Shown here: one piece after another, positions 7,767 through 15,029 of the stretch
Position numbering within the stretch: the first letter of the stretch is position 1
Layout: each line of letters opens with the position of its first letter
Assembly (NCBI GenBank): GCA_002700865.1
Contig: PAFB01000064.1
Coordinates: 1 to 29,370, forward strand
DNA from: Rhodospirillaceae bacterium
GTDB lineage: Bacteria; Pseudomonadota; Alphaproteobacteria; UBA7985
Reading direction: 5' to 3'
Length of the DNA: 29,370 bases
The notes under the pieces: generated by a model
Database searches by the model: none
What the model was told of the DNA's origin: nothing
The model's input: the letters and a program-made list of their open reading frames with translations, nothing else
Position numbers and translations under genes: made by a program

Positions 7767-9068
7767 TTAGCGTGTGGGTAGCCTCATCGCAAGACTGTTT
7801 GAACTCAGTTCGGATGCAATGGATTTAGGCAAGAGCATCGTATAAACCCCCGGCGATTTCATCCGCCCGGCCATGGCCAGCGCTCCCGCGCCAGAGCCCC
7901 AGAAAAAATCCCCGCGCACCGCCCCGTTGATGGCCGACCCGGTGTCCTGTGCCACCATCATTCGGCGGATGGTGCGACTGCTGCCGTTTGGCGCGGTGGC
8001 GTGGGTTTCCAGCCACAGCGGCACGTGCAAGGGCATGAAGTCCAGATCCACGGCCAGCGACCGCTCGCCGGTCAGCTGAATCCCCTGCGCACCAATGGCG
8101 CCGTCGTTGAGGTTTTCCTGAAAGAAGATAAAGCGCGGGTTGGTGTTCATCACGTCCATGGCGATCCGAGGACGCTCTTTGAGCCAGCGCGTGTAAGATT
8201 GGATCGACGCGCCGTATTCAGCCTTGTCGTAGCCGCGCCGCTCAAGTTCATCGCGCAGGCTGATAAAGGGATGGGCGTTATTGGCGGCATAGCCGACGCG
8301 GGTGGTGGTGCCGTCGTCCAGCTTGACCACGCCTGACCCCTGAATCTGAAGCATGAATACATCAACCGGGTTGTCGACATAGAGCAACTCCAGCCCGCGA
8401 TTGCGCAGCGCGCCAGACTCGATTTCTGCGCGGGTGAAGTACTCCTGCCCATTCACCAGCTCCGGCGGGCGCTGATACAGCGGCCAGCTATAAGCGCGGG
8501 ACCGGGTCCGTGAGGCGTTGATTTCGGCTTCGTAATAGCCGGTGAAGGTCCCTTCTCCGCGCACTTCAAAGGCGTTGAACTGCTCTTCGAAAAAGGCCCG
8601 CGCCCGGTTGTGGTCGTTAACATCCAGCGCCGCCGCCCGGGCACAGACACCCTGCCAATCCCGCACTTGCCCGCCCAGCGCCGAAACCGATGCCGCGTCA
8701 TCCGGGGAGCGTTGAGTCAGGACTTTGCACGACTGCTGGAAGGCAGCCAAGGCGTCGCCGTGGCGCTCGGTTCGCCATCCGGGCAACGAGTTTGCCAGCA
8801 CGGGCGAAAGCGTCAGGCCCTCAGCCTCAAAATCCTGCCCGATCCGGATCACTGTGCGCTTTGACAGTCCGTTGGCCGATGTTCGCGTGGAGGTCAGCCC
8901 CGCCCCCGGAACGCGCGCCGCTGTCTGCACACTGCCGCTGGTAAAGAGCAAACCCCGCTCGCGAAAGGTCGTATCACCGTTCACCGAAACGGTTTGTGTT
9001 GCACTACAGCCGTAGAGGATCGCTGCGCCCATGAGCAATAGGGCTGAGATCAGCATGCGCCGAAACAT
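7767..9068 (-). CDS. mltA: Membrane-bound lytic murein transglycosylase A (MltA) lipoprotein
   Basis: This 433-residue MltA-family enzyme cleaves peptidoglycan glycan strands to 1,6-anhydro-MurNAc products. It has a lipoprotein signal peptide with lipobox LYGC (Cys21), so it is anchored to a membrane, presumably the outer one. The MltA barrel domain includes FTGYYEAEINASRTRS and VDNPVDVFMLQIQGSGVV. The C-terminal 3D domain contains MVAQDTGSAINGAVRGDFFWGSG, the Asp-rich active-site region. The ATG at 9068 follows GAAGTGAG; an in-frame GTG at 9080 is possible but has no upstream ribosome site. About 370 gene-free bases separate it from the Tim44-like gene, which ends in a terminator, so mltA should have its own promoter. 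Confidence 0.9.
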   Translation of the reverse strand: MFRRMLISALLLMGAAILYGCSATQTVSVNGDTTFRERGLLFTSGSVQTAARVPGAGLTSTRTSANGLSKRTVIRIGQDFEAEGLTLSPVLANSLPGWRTERHGDALAAFQQSCKVLTQRSPDDAASVSALGGQVRDWQGVCARAAALDVNDHNRARAFFEEQFNAFEVRGEGTFTGYYEAEINASRTRSRAYSWPLYQRPPELVNGQEYFTRAEIESGALRNRGLELLYVDNPVDVFMLQIQGSGVVKLDDGTTTRVGYAANNAHPFISLRDELERRGYDKAEYGASIQSYTRWLKERPRIAMDVMNTNPRFIFFQENLNDGAIGAQGIQLTGERSLAVDLDFMPLHVPLWLETHATAPNGSSRTIRRMMVAQDTGSAINGAVRGDFFWGSGAGALAMAGRMKSPGVYTMLLPKSIASELSSNSLAMRLPTR

Positions 9069-9370
9069 AGGCGGTCTCACTTCAAAATATCTCAGGGCAC
9101 CCGAAAACCGGTACCCATCCTGAAAATCAATATCGCCATGGCAGCGATACCAACAAATGTCTAATCAAAAGAACGCCTTAAGCGAATGAATTCACGTTGA
9201 TTCTCGAAATTTGAATGCAAACCAACACTTTAAAGCGCATAACACGATATACGGTGCATAAAACACGTACGGGGTGGCAAAATCCAGTCAAATTGTCTGA
9301 GACCCCAATTTTTCCAACCTCAACCCCCCATCGAGGCATCCAAGCCACAACCCTCCCCGTTTCCGCCCAT
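9069..9370. other. AT-richer intergenic region upstream of mltA
   Basis: About 300 bases between the mltA start and the terminator of the Tim44-like gene contain no supportable gene. The stretch 9120-9300 is visibly richer in A and T than the flanking genes. It must hold the mltA promoter (minus strand), but I find no convincing -35/-10 pair, no long repeat and no RNA-gene fold. The small frames here lack codon bias or ribosome sites. Confidence 0.5.
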
Positions 9371-9406
9371 GAAAAAAGGGCGAGCCGATTGAAGTCAGCA
9401 CGCCCT
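9371..9406 (-). terminator. Intrinsic terminator of the Tim44-like gene
   Basis: Read on the minus strand, AGGGCG-T-GCTGA, a CTTCAA loop and TCGGC-T-CGCCCT form an 11-bp stem broken by one U.U mismatch, followed directly by a run of T (complement of 9372-9377). It begins 35 bases after the stop at 9441, an excellent Rho-independent terminator. Confidence 0.8.
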
Positions 9407-9440
9407 ATTCAGCTGTTTTTTTGCGGTGCGAAGCCCGAGC

Positions 9441-10100
9441 CTAAGCCTGGGTTGCGATCAGGGTCCAGATTGGGTCGGAGGAGCCCATTTTGCGGGAGAA
9501 GTTCCAGTGGTCTTCGATTGTCGTGGTCTGGTTGGGGTCGCCGGAGACGATCTCGCCAGCTTTATCGCGCACCACCTGAATTTGTTCCGAGCGCACGGTC
9601 AACGTCAGAAAAGCCGTATTGCCGCTGATTTCAGCGCGGAAATACTGCGTCTCCGGGGCTTTGAGCAAGGTCAGTTCCAGTACTTGCCCATTGGCGTCGC
9701 GGTCGTCGATCGCCTGCGCAAAGCCAGCATAAACATCCTTGGAAACGAAGGAGGAGAGCGTATCTTTGTCGCCTGACGCGAAGGCGCTCAGAATCATCTC
9801 AAACGCATTGCCGGCGTCGCTGAGGAAATCACCGGGATGGAACAGCCTGTCTTTCTCGCTGATTTCAGACAGTACAGACTGAATCTCAGCAAAGTCAGAC
9901 GCCGGATCAACGTCATCACGGCTCAGCGAAAACGGCTCCTGCGGGGCGGCGGGATCATCATTAGCGGCCTGATTGGGGTCTGAAGGGCTGTTGTCGCGGT
10001 CGAATTGGGGGATGAAGCCCTGATCCTGTCCCAGAACCGAACTGAGACGCCAAAGCACGAACACCACGGCCACAGCGAGGATAACAAGAGTGATGGTCAC
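9441..10100 (-). CDS. Tim44/TimA-domain membrane-anchored protein
   Basis: This 219-residue protein has one N-terminal membrane helix (VTITLVILAVAVVFVLW), an acidic, Pro/Asn-rich linker and a Tim44-like (NTF2-fold) C-terminal domain at about residues 85-217. The domain includes FHPGDFLSDAGNAFEMILSAFASGDKDTL and EDHWNFSRKMGSSDPIWTLIATQ. The alphaproteobacterial homologues (TimA, the presumed ancestor of mitochondrial Tim44) are inner-membrane proteins with a suspected role in protein translocation or membrane adaptor work. The start is a GTG at 10100, preceded by AAGGAG at 7-base spacing. The longer ATG-initiated frame (10145) would put 15 charged residues before the helix and has no such site. 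It diverges from fxsA and is followed by a strong terminator. Confidence 0.87.
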   Translation of the reverse strand: MTITLVILAVAVVFVLWRLSSVLGQDQGFIPQFDRDNSPSDPNQAANDDPAAPQEPFSLSRDDVDPASDFAEIQSVLSEISEKDRLFHPGDFLSDAGNAFEMILSAFASGDKDTLSSFVSKDVYAGFAQAIDDRDANGQVLELTLLKAPETQYFRAEISGNTAFLTLTVRSEQIQVVRDKAGEIVSGDPNQTTTIEDHWNFSRKMGSSDPIWTLIATQA

Positions 10101-10263
10101 AGACGGTCTCCTTGGTCCGGAGCGTTTTGCTTTTTTTGCCCGCAATCCTTTCGCGGATTGTGGCTACGCCCCATTTGTATTGAACACAGGTAGGGGCGAA
10201 ACCCAGCCGGGGCAACGCTCAAGAACGGATTCGAGGGTTTCGAAGCACGAAAGGTAGGCTTTT

Positions 10264-10839
10264 ATGACGCGGTTGTTACTGTTGGCCTTCATTTTAACGC
10301 CGATTATCGAGATTGCAGGCTTCATCACAGTCGGCGGCTGGATCGGGTTATGGCCGACCCTGCTGGTGGTCCTGCTGACGGCCGTAGCGGGTACAATTCT
10401 GGTGCACCAGCAGTCGGCTCAGGTGATTTCCCGCATCAACACACAGCTCGGCGCCGGGCAAATTCCCAGGCGGGCGTTGTTCGACGGGCTGTGTCTGTTT
10501 GCTGCGGCGCTGCTGCTGCTGACGCCGGGGTTTTTCACCGATGTAATTGGCATAGGGCTGTTGTCACCGCCGGTGCGCTCCTTCCTTGCACCGCGCCTGC
10601 TGCGATGGGCGCAGAGCCGAGGCAGCGTGTCTTTTTCGGCAAGTGGGGCCGGAATGGCAGGAGGAATGGGAGCAGGTATGGGAGCTGGGTTTGACACTTA
10701 TGATTATTCATCCACCTCACCGCGCCAATCCACCCACGGCGTCATCGAAGGCGAAGCCGAAGTGATCGACCCGGATGTAGCCAACCCTGATGTAGCCAAC
10801 CCTGGCGCGAACGAGGCCGACAAGCGCAACGCAGACTAG
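10264..10839 (+). CDS. fxsA: FxsA-family inner-membrane protein
   Basis: This 191-residue FxsA-family protein has hydrophobic helices at about residues 3-25, 28-48 and 73-100, with the conserved opening LLLAFILTPIIEIAGFI and the LLLTPGFFTDVIGIGLL segment. E. coli FxsA (suppressor of F exclusion of phage T7) is a membrane protein whose biochemical role is unclear. The C-terminal 70 residues are disordered, Gly/Met-rich (MAGGMGAGMGAGF) and then acidic, with a tandem DVANP repeat. The ATG at 10264 has AAGGTAGG upstream. It precedes secB on the same strand with a 69-base gap and diverges from the Tim44-like gene, a common alphaproteobacterial arrangement. Confidence 0.9.
   Translation: MTRLLLLAFILTPIIEIAGFITVGGWIGLWPTLLVVLLTAVAGTILVHQQSAQVISRINTQLGAGQIPRRALFDGLCLFAAALLLLTPGFFTDVIGIGLLSPPVRSFLAPRLLRWAQSRGSVSFSASGAGMAGGMGAGMGAGFDTYDYSSTSPRQSTHGVIEGEAEVIDPDVANPDVANPGANEADKRNAD
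10774..10803 (+). repeat. Two 15-bp tandem repeats in fxsA
   Basis: GATGTAGCCAACCCT occurs twice head to tail (10774-10788 and 10789-10803), encoding DVANP-DVANP in the disordered tail of FxsA. Being a multiple of three, copy-number change would keep the frame. Confidence 0.85.
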
Positions 10840-10908
10840 TCGCCACCTGCCCTGCGTGCTAACACCCGCCCGCATCTTTGCTCCCTTTTCAACGACATCG
10901 AGACCAGC

Positions 10909-11382
10909 ATGGCCGAAAACGAAACCCCCGAAGCCGCCGCCGCCTCCCAGCAGCAGGGTCTGGCCTTCCTACACCAGTACCTGAAGGACTTGAGCTTCGA
11001 GAACCCTAACGCTGCCCTTGGCCTGATGGCGCGGGGCAAGCAGCCGCAAATCGACATCGACGTTAACGTCAACAACCGCGATTTGGGCGAGCGTCAGTTC
11101 GAGGTCGAATTGCACACATCGGTCAAGGCAACCATCGAAGGCCAAACCGGCTTTATCGTCGAATGCGTCTATGCCGGTCTGGTCCAGATCGGCACCGATG
11201 TTCCCGATGAGGCGATTGAAAAACTGCTGGTGGTCGAAGTATCCCGCTACCTCTTCCCATTCGCGCGTGAGGTGGTCGCTGATGCCACGGTCAAGGGCGG
11301 CTATCCGCCCCTACTGCTCAATCCGTTCAACTTCCTGACCTTGCTTGCAAACCGCAAGGACCGGGGCGAAATCGACGAATAA
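10909..11382 (+). CDS. secB: Protein-export chaperone SecB
   Basis: This 157-residue SecB is the tetrameric cytosolic chaperone that keeps preproteins unfolded and hands them to SecA. Family landmarks are present: FLHQYLKDLSFENPNA near the N-terminus, the IDIDVNVNNRDLGERQFEVELH strands, the GLVQI segment and the conserved LLVVEVSRYLFPFAREVV...GGYPPLLLNPFNF core. The length is typical (150-165) and the acidic C-terminus (GEIDE) fits. The upstream ribosome site is weak (CGAGA). It converges with dnaQ, with 35 bases between the two stops, the usual alphaproteobacterial context (dnaQ-secB-fxsA). Confidence 0.95.
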   Translation: MAENETPEAAAASQQQGLAFLHQYLKDLSFENPNAALGLMARGKQPQIDIDVNVNNRDLGERQFEVELHTSVKATIEGQTGFIVECVYAGLVQIGTDVPDEAIEKLLVVEVSRYLFPFAREVVADATVKGGYPPLLLNPFNFLTLLANRKDRGEIDE

Positions 11383-11417
11383 CCGGCGCTGATAAGCCTT
11401 ACTAGGGCTGGCCTTGG

Positions 11418-12170
11418 CTAGTCCTGCTTTCTACCCACCCCGTATTTGGTCCAGATCGGGTCACTGATTTCGCCCAAAAAGGCGCGGTGACGCTCAGTGT
11501 CGGCCTGTGAAACCGGGAAGCTGCGGGCGGGAAAAGGGCCGGTGACGGCTGGGTCGGATCCAGCCTGCCCCGCACCCTCACGCCCGCTACCCTCACGCCT
11601 GCCCTCGCCGGTTTTACGGGTTGCCGGGGCCATGGCGTCCAGCCCAAAACCGGGCTGGCGACCGCCGCGTAACTCCAAATACACCTCTGCCAGCAGCTCA
11701 CTGTCCAACAGGGCACCATGCAGCGTTCGGCTGGCATTATCGATGCCAAACCGGCGACAAAGGGCATCGAGACTGGCCGGAGAACCGGGGAAGGCCTTGC
11801 GTGCCATGGCCAGCGTGTCGATGGCGCGGCTCTGGGGCAAAATCGGCCGCCCGACAGTCGCCAGCTCCGCATTGATGAATTTCATATCGAAGGAGGCATT
11901 GTGGATCACCAGCGGGGCGTCGCCGATGAAATCGAGGAAAGCCTCCACGTGCGCTTCAAAAACCGGAAATCCAGACAAAAACTCCGCTGACAGTCCATGG
12001 ACTTCATAAGCGCCCGTGGGCATGTCGCGCTGCGGGTTGATGTACACGTGAAAGGTCTTGCCGGTCGGCAGCATTCCATCGAGTTCGACACAGCCGATTT
12101 CCACAATCCGGTGGCCTTCGCTGGGCTCAAAACCCGTTGTTTCGGTATCGAGGACGATTTCTCGTGTCAT
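11418..12170 (-). CDS. dnaQ: DNA polymerase III epsilon subunit (3'-5' proofreading exonuclease)
   Basis: This 250-residue DEDDh exonuclease is the proofreading subunit of the replicative polymerase. ExoI is LDTETTGFEP (residues 7-16), ExoII is IHNASFDMKFINAEL, and ExoIII is HGALLDSELLAEVYLEL, so all acidic ligands and the catalytic His are present. Before the short C-terminal helix that binds the alpha subunit there is a low-complexity linker (REGSGREGAGQAG), partly duplicated at DNA level. The ATG at 12170 follows CGGAGA and overlaps the coaE stop as ATGA, indicating translational coupling. The longer frame starting at 12329 lies inside coaE and is not credible. Confidence 0.93.
   Translation of the reverse strand: MTREIVLDTETTGFEPSEGHRIVEIGCVELDGMLPTGKTFHVYINPQRDMPTGAYEVHGLSAEFLSGFPVFEAHVEAFLDFIGDAPLVIHNASFDMKFINAELATVGRPILPQSRAIDTLAMARKAFPGSPASLDALCRRFGIDNASRTLHGALLDSELLAEVYLELRGGRQPGFGLDAMAPATRKTGEGRREGSGREGAGQAGSDPAVTGPFPARSFPVSQADTERHRAFLGEISDPIWTKYGVGRKQD
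11574..11599 (+). repeat. 11-bp direct repeat (15-bp period) in dnaQ linker
   Basis: ACCCTCACGCC occurs at 11574-11584 and 11589-11599, a 15-base period equal to five codons. It encodes the near-duplicate REGSG/REGAG in the linker of DnaQ and probably arose by short tandem duplication. Confidence 0.8.
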
Positions 12171-12877
12171 GGGGCCGTCTCCGGTGAGGCTGAAAGGGAC
12201 GCAGGCAAAGGCGGGAGCAGGTTTGGCCTGCGGTGGATGCTGCCTTTGAACAGGCTGTTGCGTCGATGGTGGGGGGGCCAGGTTTTGGCGCGCACCGGGA
12301 CGCGGTCCGCCTGCACCAATGCCGCCCAAGTCACCGCCCGGCCCAACCCCGTCGCGATCACCACATCCGCACGCCTGCGCTTATCGCGATCCGGCACTTG
12401 CCGGGCGAGAATGCCGGCGAGTTTTTCCGGGGTCATGCCACGTCGGGACAAGGCGCGCCGTGCTTGCAAGGCCGCCGGTGCCGATACCACCCAAACCGCA
12501 TCACAGCGACCCTCACCGCGGCCTTCGAGCAACAGCGGAATATCCAGCAGCACTTTACGCCGCCGCTGTCGCTGCCAAAGCGCCAGTAAACGGCGGTTTT
12601 CGTGGTAAACCAGCGGGTGCAAAACAGCTTCGAGCTTGCGCAGCACCGAACGGTCCTGAAACGCCAGATCACCCAGCGCCTTCCGGTCCATGCCCCGGTC
12701 CGCCGAAACGGCTTGTGGGGCAAAACGGGCAATGGCGGGTAAGGCTTTTCCGCCCGGTCCTGTCAAAGCATGAACCACCCCGTCAGCGTCAAAATGCGTA
12801 TAGCCCATCCGGACCAGCATCTTTGCTGCGGTCGATTTTCCCATGGCAATTGAGCCTGTCAGACCAATGACTTTCAT
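12167..12877 (-). CDS. coaE: Dephospho-CoA kinase
   Basis: This is the last step of CoA synthesis: phosphorylation of dephospho-CoA at the 3' hydroxyl of the ribose. The protein has 236 residues with P-loop GLTGSIAMGKST at residues 5-16, DADGVVHALTGPGG (the substrate-binding DAD motif) and the LLLDIPLLLEGRGEGRCDAVWVV lid/core region, followed by QVPDRDKRRRADVVI. Family members are usually about 195-205 residues. Here the last 35-40 residues (AKTWPPHHRRNSLFKGSIHRRPNLLPP) look unlike a folded part, and the gene runs on to overlap dnaQ by ATGA. The start at 12877 lies 15 bases after the aroE stop. Confidence 0.92.
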   Translation of the reverse strand: MKVIGLTGSIAMGKSTAAKMLVRMGYTHFDADGVVHALTGPGGKALPAIARFAPQAVSADRGMDRKALGDLAFQDRSVLRKLEAVLHPLVYHENRRLLALWQRQRRRKVLLDIPLLLEGRGEGRCDAVWVVSAPAALQARRALSRRGMTPEKLAGILARQVPDRDKRRRADVVIATGLGRAVTWAALVQADRVPVRAKTWPPHHRRNSLFKGSIHRRPNLLPPLPASLSASPETAP

Positions 12878-12892
12878 GAGTCTCTCTTAATT

Positions 12893-13738
12893 CTACAACC
12901 CCATGCGGGTTTCGACTTTGTGCCGCAGGCCGCGATCAACGGTGACGCGCGCGCCAAAGAACGCCTGAAACGCTGGACGGGCCTGATGAAGCAGCATGCC
13001 CAGACCATCGACAGTGCGGCAACCCCGCGCTGCTGCGGTTTCCAATAAAGCCGTTTGCAGTGGTGTATACACGATGTCATTGACCACTGTTTGCGCGTCC
13101 TGTGCTGCCAAAGCGCAGGTGATGGGGTTTTCAGCTTTCATCCCGCGTGAACTGGTGTTGACCAGCAAGTCTGTCCGTTCCCGGTTCAGCAAATCTTCGG
13201 CATCGTCCCACGTCATGGGGTCAATGCGAGCGGTTTCGGCCAGCTCCTCAGCCAGAGCCTGTGCGCGGCTCAGGGTCCGGTTGGCGAGCGTGATATGGTC
13301 AACGCCTGCGTCCTGCAGCGCCACCAGAACCGCCCGCGCAGCACCGCCCGCGCCCAACACCACCGCCCGCTTCGGCACCTGCCCCAACAAGCCCGGCGCG
13401 AGGTTTTCCCAGAAGCCATAAGCGTCGGTGTTGCGCGCCTCGATTTTGCCGTTCTGAAATACCAGCGTGTTCGACGCCCCTATTCGCCGGGCCGTGTCAT
13501 CGACACTGTCAGCCATGGCAAGAGCGGCCTCTTTATGGGGAACCGTGGCGTTAACGCCCTGAAAACCGCTTTCAACAAGTGCTCGGATGTCAGCCTCGAA
13601 GCGATCCGGGTGCAGGTCCAGCGCTTCATAAGTACCGGCGATGCCCGTGGCCTCCAGCCAGTGGCCGTGAATGGCCGGTGACTGGGAATGGGCGATGGGA
13701 TGACCGACAACAGCTGCTTTCAAGACTCTGCCTCTCAT
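12893..13738 (-). CDS. aroE: Shikimate dehydrogenase (NADP)
   Basis: This enzyme reduces 3-dehydroshikimate to shikimate in the aromatic amino acid pathway. It has 281 residues: an N-terminal substrate domain with VVGHPIAHSQSPAIHG (shikimate-binding Ser residues) and NATVPHKEAA (catalytic Lys), a nucleotide fold VLGAGGAARAVLVAL, then NRTLSRAQAL and the C-terminal DGLGMLLHQARPAF motif. The ATG at 13738 lies 3 bases after the maf stop. A TTG at 13723, preceded by GAGAGG, is an alternative that would remove five residues. It is the second gene of the maf-aroE-coaE-dnaQ operon. Confidence 0.95.
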   Translation of the reverse strand: MRGRVLKAAVVGHPIAHSQSPAIHGHWLEATGIAGTYEALDLHPDRFEADIRALVESGFQGVNATVPHKEAALAMADSVDDTARRIGASNTLVFQNGKIEARNTDAYGFWENLAPGLLGQVPKRAVVLGAGGAARAVLVALQDAGVDHITLANRTLSRAQALAEELAETARIDPMTWDDAEDLLNRERTDLLVNTSSRGMKAENPITCALAAQDAQTVVNDIVYTPLQTALLETAAARGCRTVDGLGMLLHQARPAFQAFFGARVTVDRGLRHKVETRMGL

Positions 13739-13741
13739 GGT

Positions 13742-14416
13742 TCAGGTCAGCAGCGCTTGCTGTTCACGGAAGTGCGCCAGCAGGCCCGTGAGGTCCATCC
13801 CCAGTATGGTAAAGAAATCGCCTTCCACGGAATCAAACAACTGCGCGCCCAAGCCTTCGAGTTGATAGCACCCTACTGACCAAAGCGCTTCCTCCCCCAG
13901 CGTATCGAGATAGGCGCGAATGTAAGCGTCGCTGAGCAGACGCATGGTGAGTTTTGATGTCCGCGTTGACGACCAGCGCCGCGCACCATCCACGCAAACA
14001 GCCGTTGCCGTGATCAGCTCGTGAGTCTTGCCGCTGAACTGGGCGAGGTGCTTGTGTGCCTGGCCCCGATTTTCCGGCTTGTCGAACCAGATTTCAGCTT
14101 CACCGCCATTGTCATCGCTCAGAACCAGAATCTGGTCAGCACCGACAGTAATCTGCCCTGGATAAGCCCTTGAAACCATGGCCGTTTTCTCAAAAGCCAG
14201 CTCTTCCGCTGCCTGTGCCGCCCGGCCACCGTCTTCACGAACGCGGCGCTTGATAACCGACTCATCGAGATCCGAGGGCGAAACCACCAGCGGCAGTCCG
14301 GCGTCAATCAGCATGGCCATGCGGGTCTGAGACGCCGAAGCCAGCAACAGCGGCTGGTCGTGCATCCAACCCAGCTGGGGCGGCAAGGGTATATCGTCGA
14401 AATGGTCGCTGATCAT
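13742..14416 (-). CDS. maf: Maf-like nucleoside triphosphate pyrophosphatase
   Basis: This 224-residue Maf/HAM1-type house-cleaning pyrophosphatase hydrolyses dTTP, UTP or modified nucleotides to monophosphates. The signature ASASQTR near residue 27, a VGADQILVL segment (catalytic Asp region) and VGCYQLEGLGAQLF near the C-terminus are all present. The middle segment SGKTHELITATAV is typical. The start at 14416 is supported by AAAAGGA about 10 bases upstream. A start at Met18 (14365) would give a more usual length (207) but has a poorer ribosome site. It is the first gene of the minus-strand operon leading away from the putative origin. Confidence 0.88.
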   Translation of the reverse strand: MISDHFDDIPLPPQLGWMHDQPLLLASASQTRMAMLIDAGLPLVVSPSDLDESVIKRRVREDGGRAAQAAEELAFEKTAMVSRAYPGQITVGADQILVLSDDNGGEAEIWFDKPENRGQAHKHLAQFSGKTHELITATAVCVDGARRWSSTRTSKLTMRLLSDAYIRAYLDTLGEEALWSVGCYQLEGLGAQLFDSVEGDFFTILGMDLTGLLAHFREQQALLT

Positions 14417-14581
14417 CAGCCGTTGGTCCTTTTTTCGCCCGGCAGCTTCGACAGTTCCCCGTTGTCGGTCACGGGTCGAGTCGCGCTCTGGAAGCCCGAG
14501 TTATTCCACTGAGCTTGTGAGTAAACCGCATCATGGGTTGGGGAAGAGGTTGAGTGCTTTTCTTATACTGAGGACAACTGC

Positions 14582-14590
14582 TGCTCCACA
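14582..14590 (+). promoter_or_regulatory. Degenerate DnaA site (G-box-like)
   Basis: TGCTCCACA differs from the Caulobacter-type G-box TGATCCACA at one base and from the canonical DnaA box TTATCCACA at two. It is supported only by its place within the putative origin. Confidence 0.35.
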
Positions 14591-14796
14591 ATGCGGTTTT
14601 CAACCGTGGACAAGGATAGAGCTAAAAATCCGGACAAGGTGGATGGAAAATTCCTAATGTCGATCGAGGGTCAATCGACTTTCTGCTTTAGCGCCTGATG
14701 AGCAGCGGAATTTTTGCCATTTTTCACGACTTGAGAGCCGAAACAATGCGCATAGTACTAGCGTCGCCCTACTGGGGGTAAGTCATGGATATCTTT

Positions 14797-14805
14797 TGAT
14801 CCACA
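14797..14805 (+). promoter_or_regulatory. DnaA-binding G-box in the putative origin
   Basis: TGATCCACA matches the G-box-type DnaA site of Caulobacter Cori exactly and the canonical DnaA box TTATCCACA at eight of nine bases. It lies about 30 bases before the AT-rich stretch 14836-14861, a sensible distance for DnaA-assisted unwinding. Confidence 0.6.
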
Positions 14806-15029
14806 CATTCTGACCCGGACAACAACCACATCAACCTTTGTAAATTTCTTCTGTTTTGTTTGGGGGAGAGTGCTAAGCCACCAGTGCTGATGTCTTCAAA
14901 CAGGATAGACCGAAGCCATCAACACTTGGGCACGGGTTGTGTGTGCTGCCTTGGATGTGCGCCAGCGGGCAAACAGCTTTGATCACGAGCAGCTTGCCTT
15001 TTCCGCCGTCTCCCCGCAGATCAAAGGCC

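Larger units (their letters stand above)
14572..14822 (+). repeat. Four dispersed GGACAA words in the putative origin
   Basis: GGACAA occurs at 14572-14577, 14608-14613, 14632-14637 and 14817-14822. Two copies extend to GGACAAGG, exactly 24 bases apart. The reverse complement TTGTCC resembles the core of a DnaA box, so these could be weak initiator sites or sites for another origin regulator. Confidence 0.5.
14417..15029. other. Putative chromosomal replication origin (oriC) between maf and hemE
   Basis: About 610 bases contain no plausible gene and separate two divergent gene sets. The interval sits next to hemE, the position of Cori in Caulobacter and of predicted origins in other alphaproteobacteria. 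It holds a perfect G-box-type DnaA site TGATCCACA (14797-14805), a one-mismatch relative TGCTCCACA (14582-14590), a TTTTTCACG site (14720-14728), TTGTCCACG on the minus strand (14605-14613), and an AT-rich stretch at 14836-14861 that could unwind. Perfect parS sites and parAB lie 5-9 kb to the right. This is inference from context and motifs. The hemE and maf promoters must also lie here. Confidence 0.7.

Noticed and set aside
9215..9628. A 137-codon plus-strand frame covering the terminator and the end of the Tim44-like gene
   Set aside because: It runs through a strong terminator and a conserved gene on the opposite strand and has no family features.
12035..12055. CACGTG in dnaQ as a parS site
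   Set aside because: Only the central six bases match and the flanks disagree on both sides.
14937..15029. Upstream extension of hemE (31 extra residues)
   Set aside because: The extension is not like any HemE N-terminus and would lie in the putative origin. The ATG at 15030 fits the family length.
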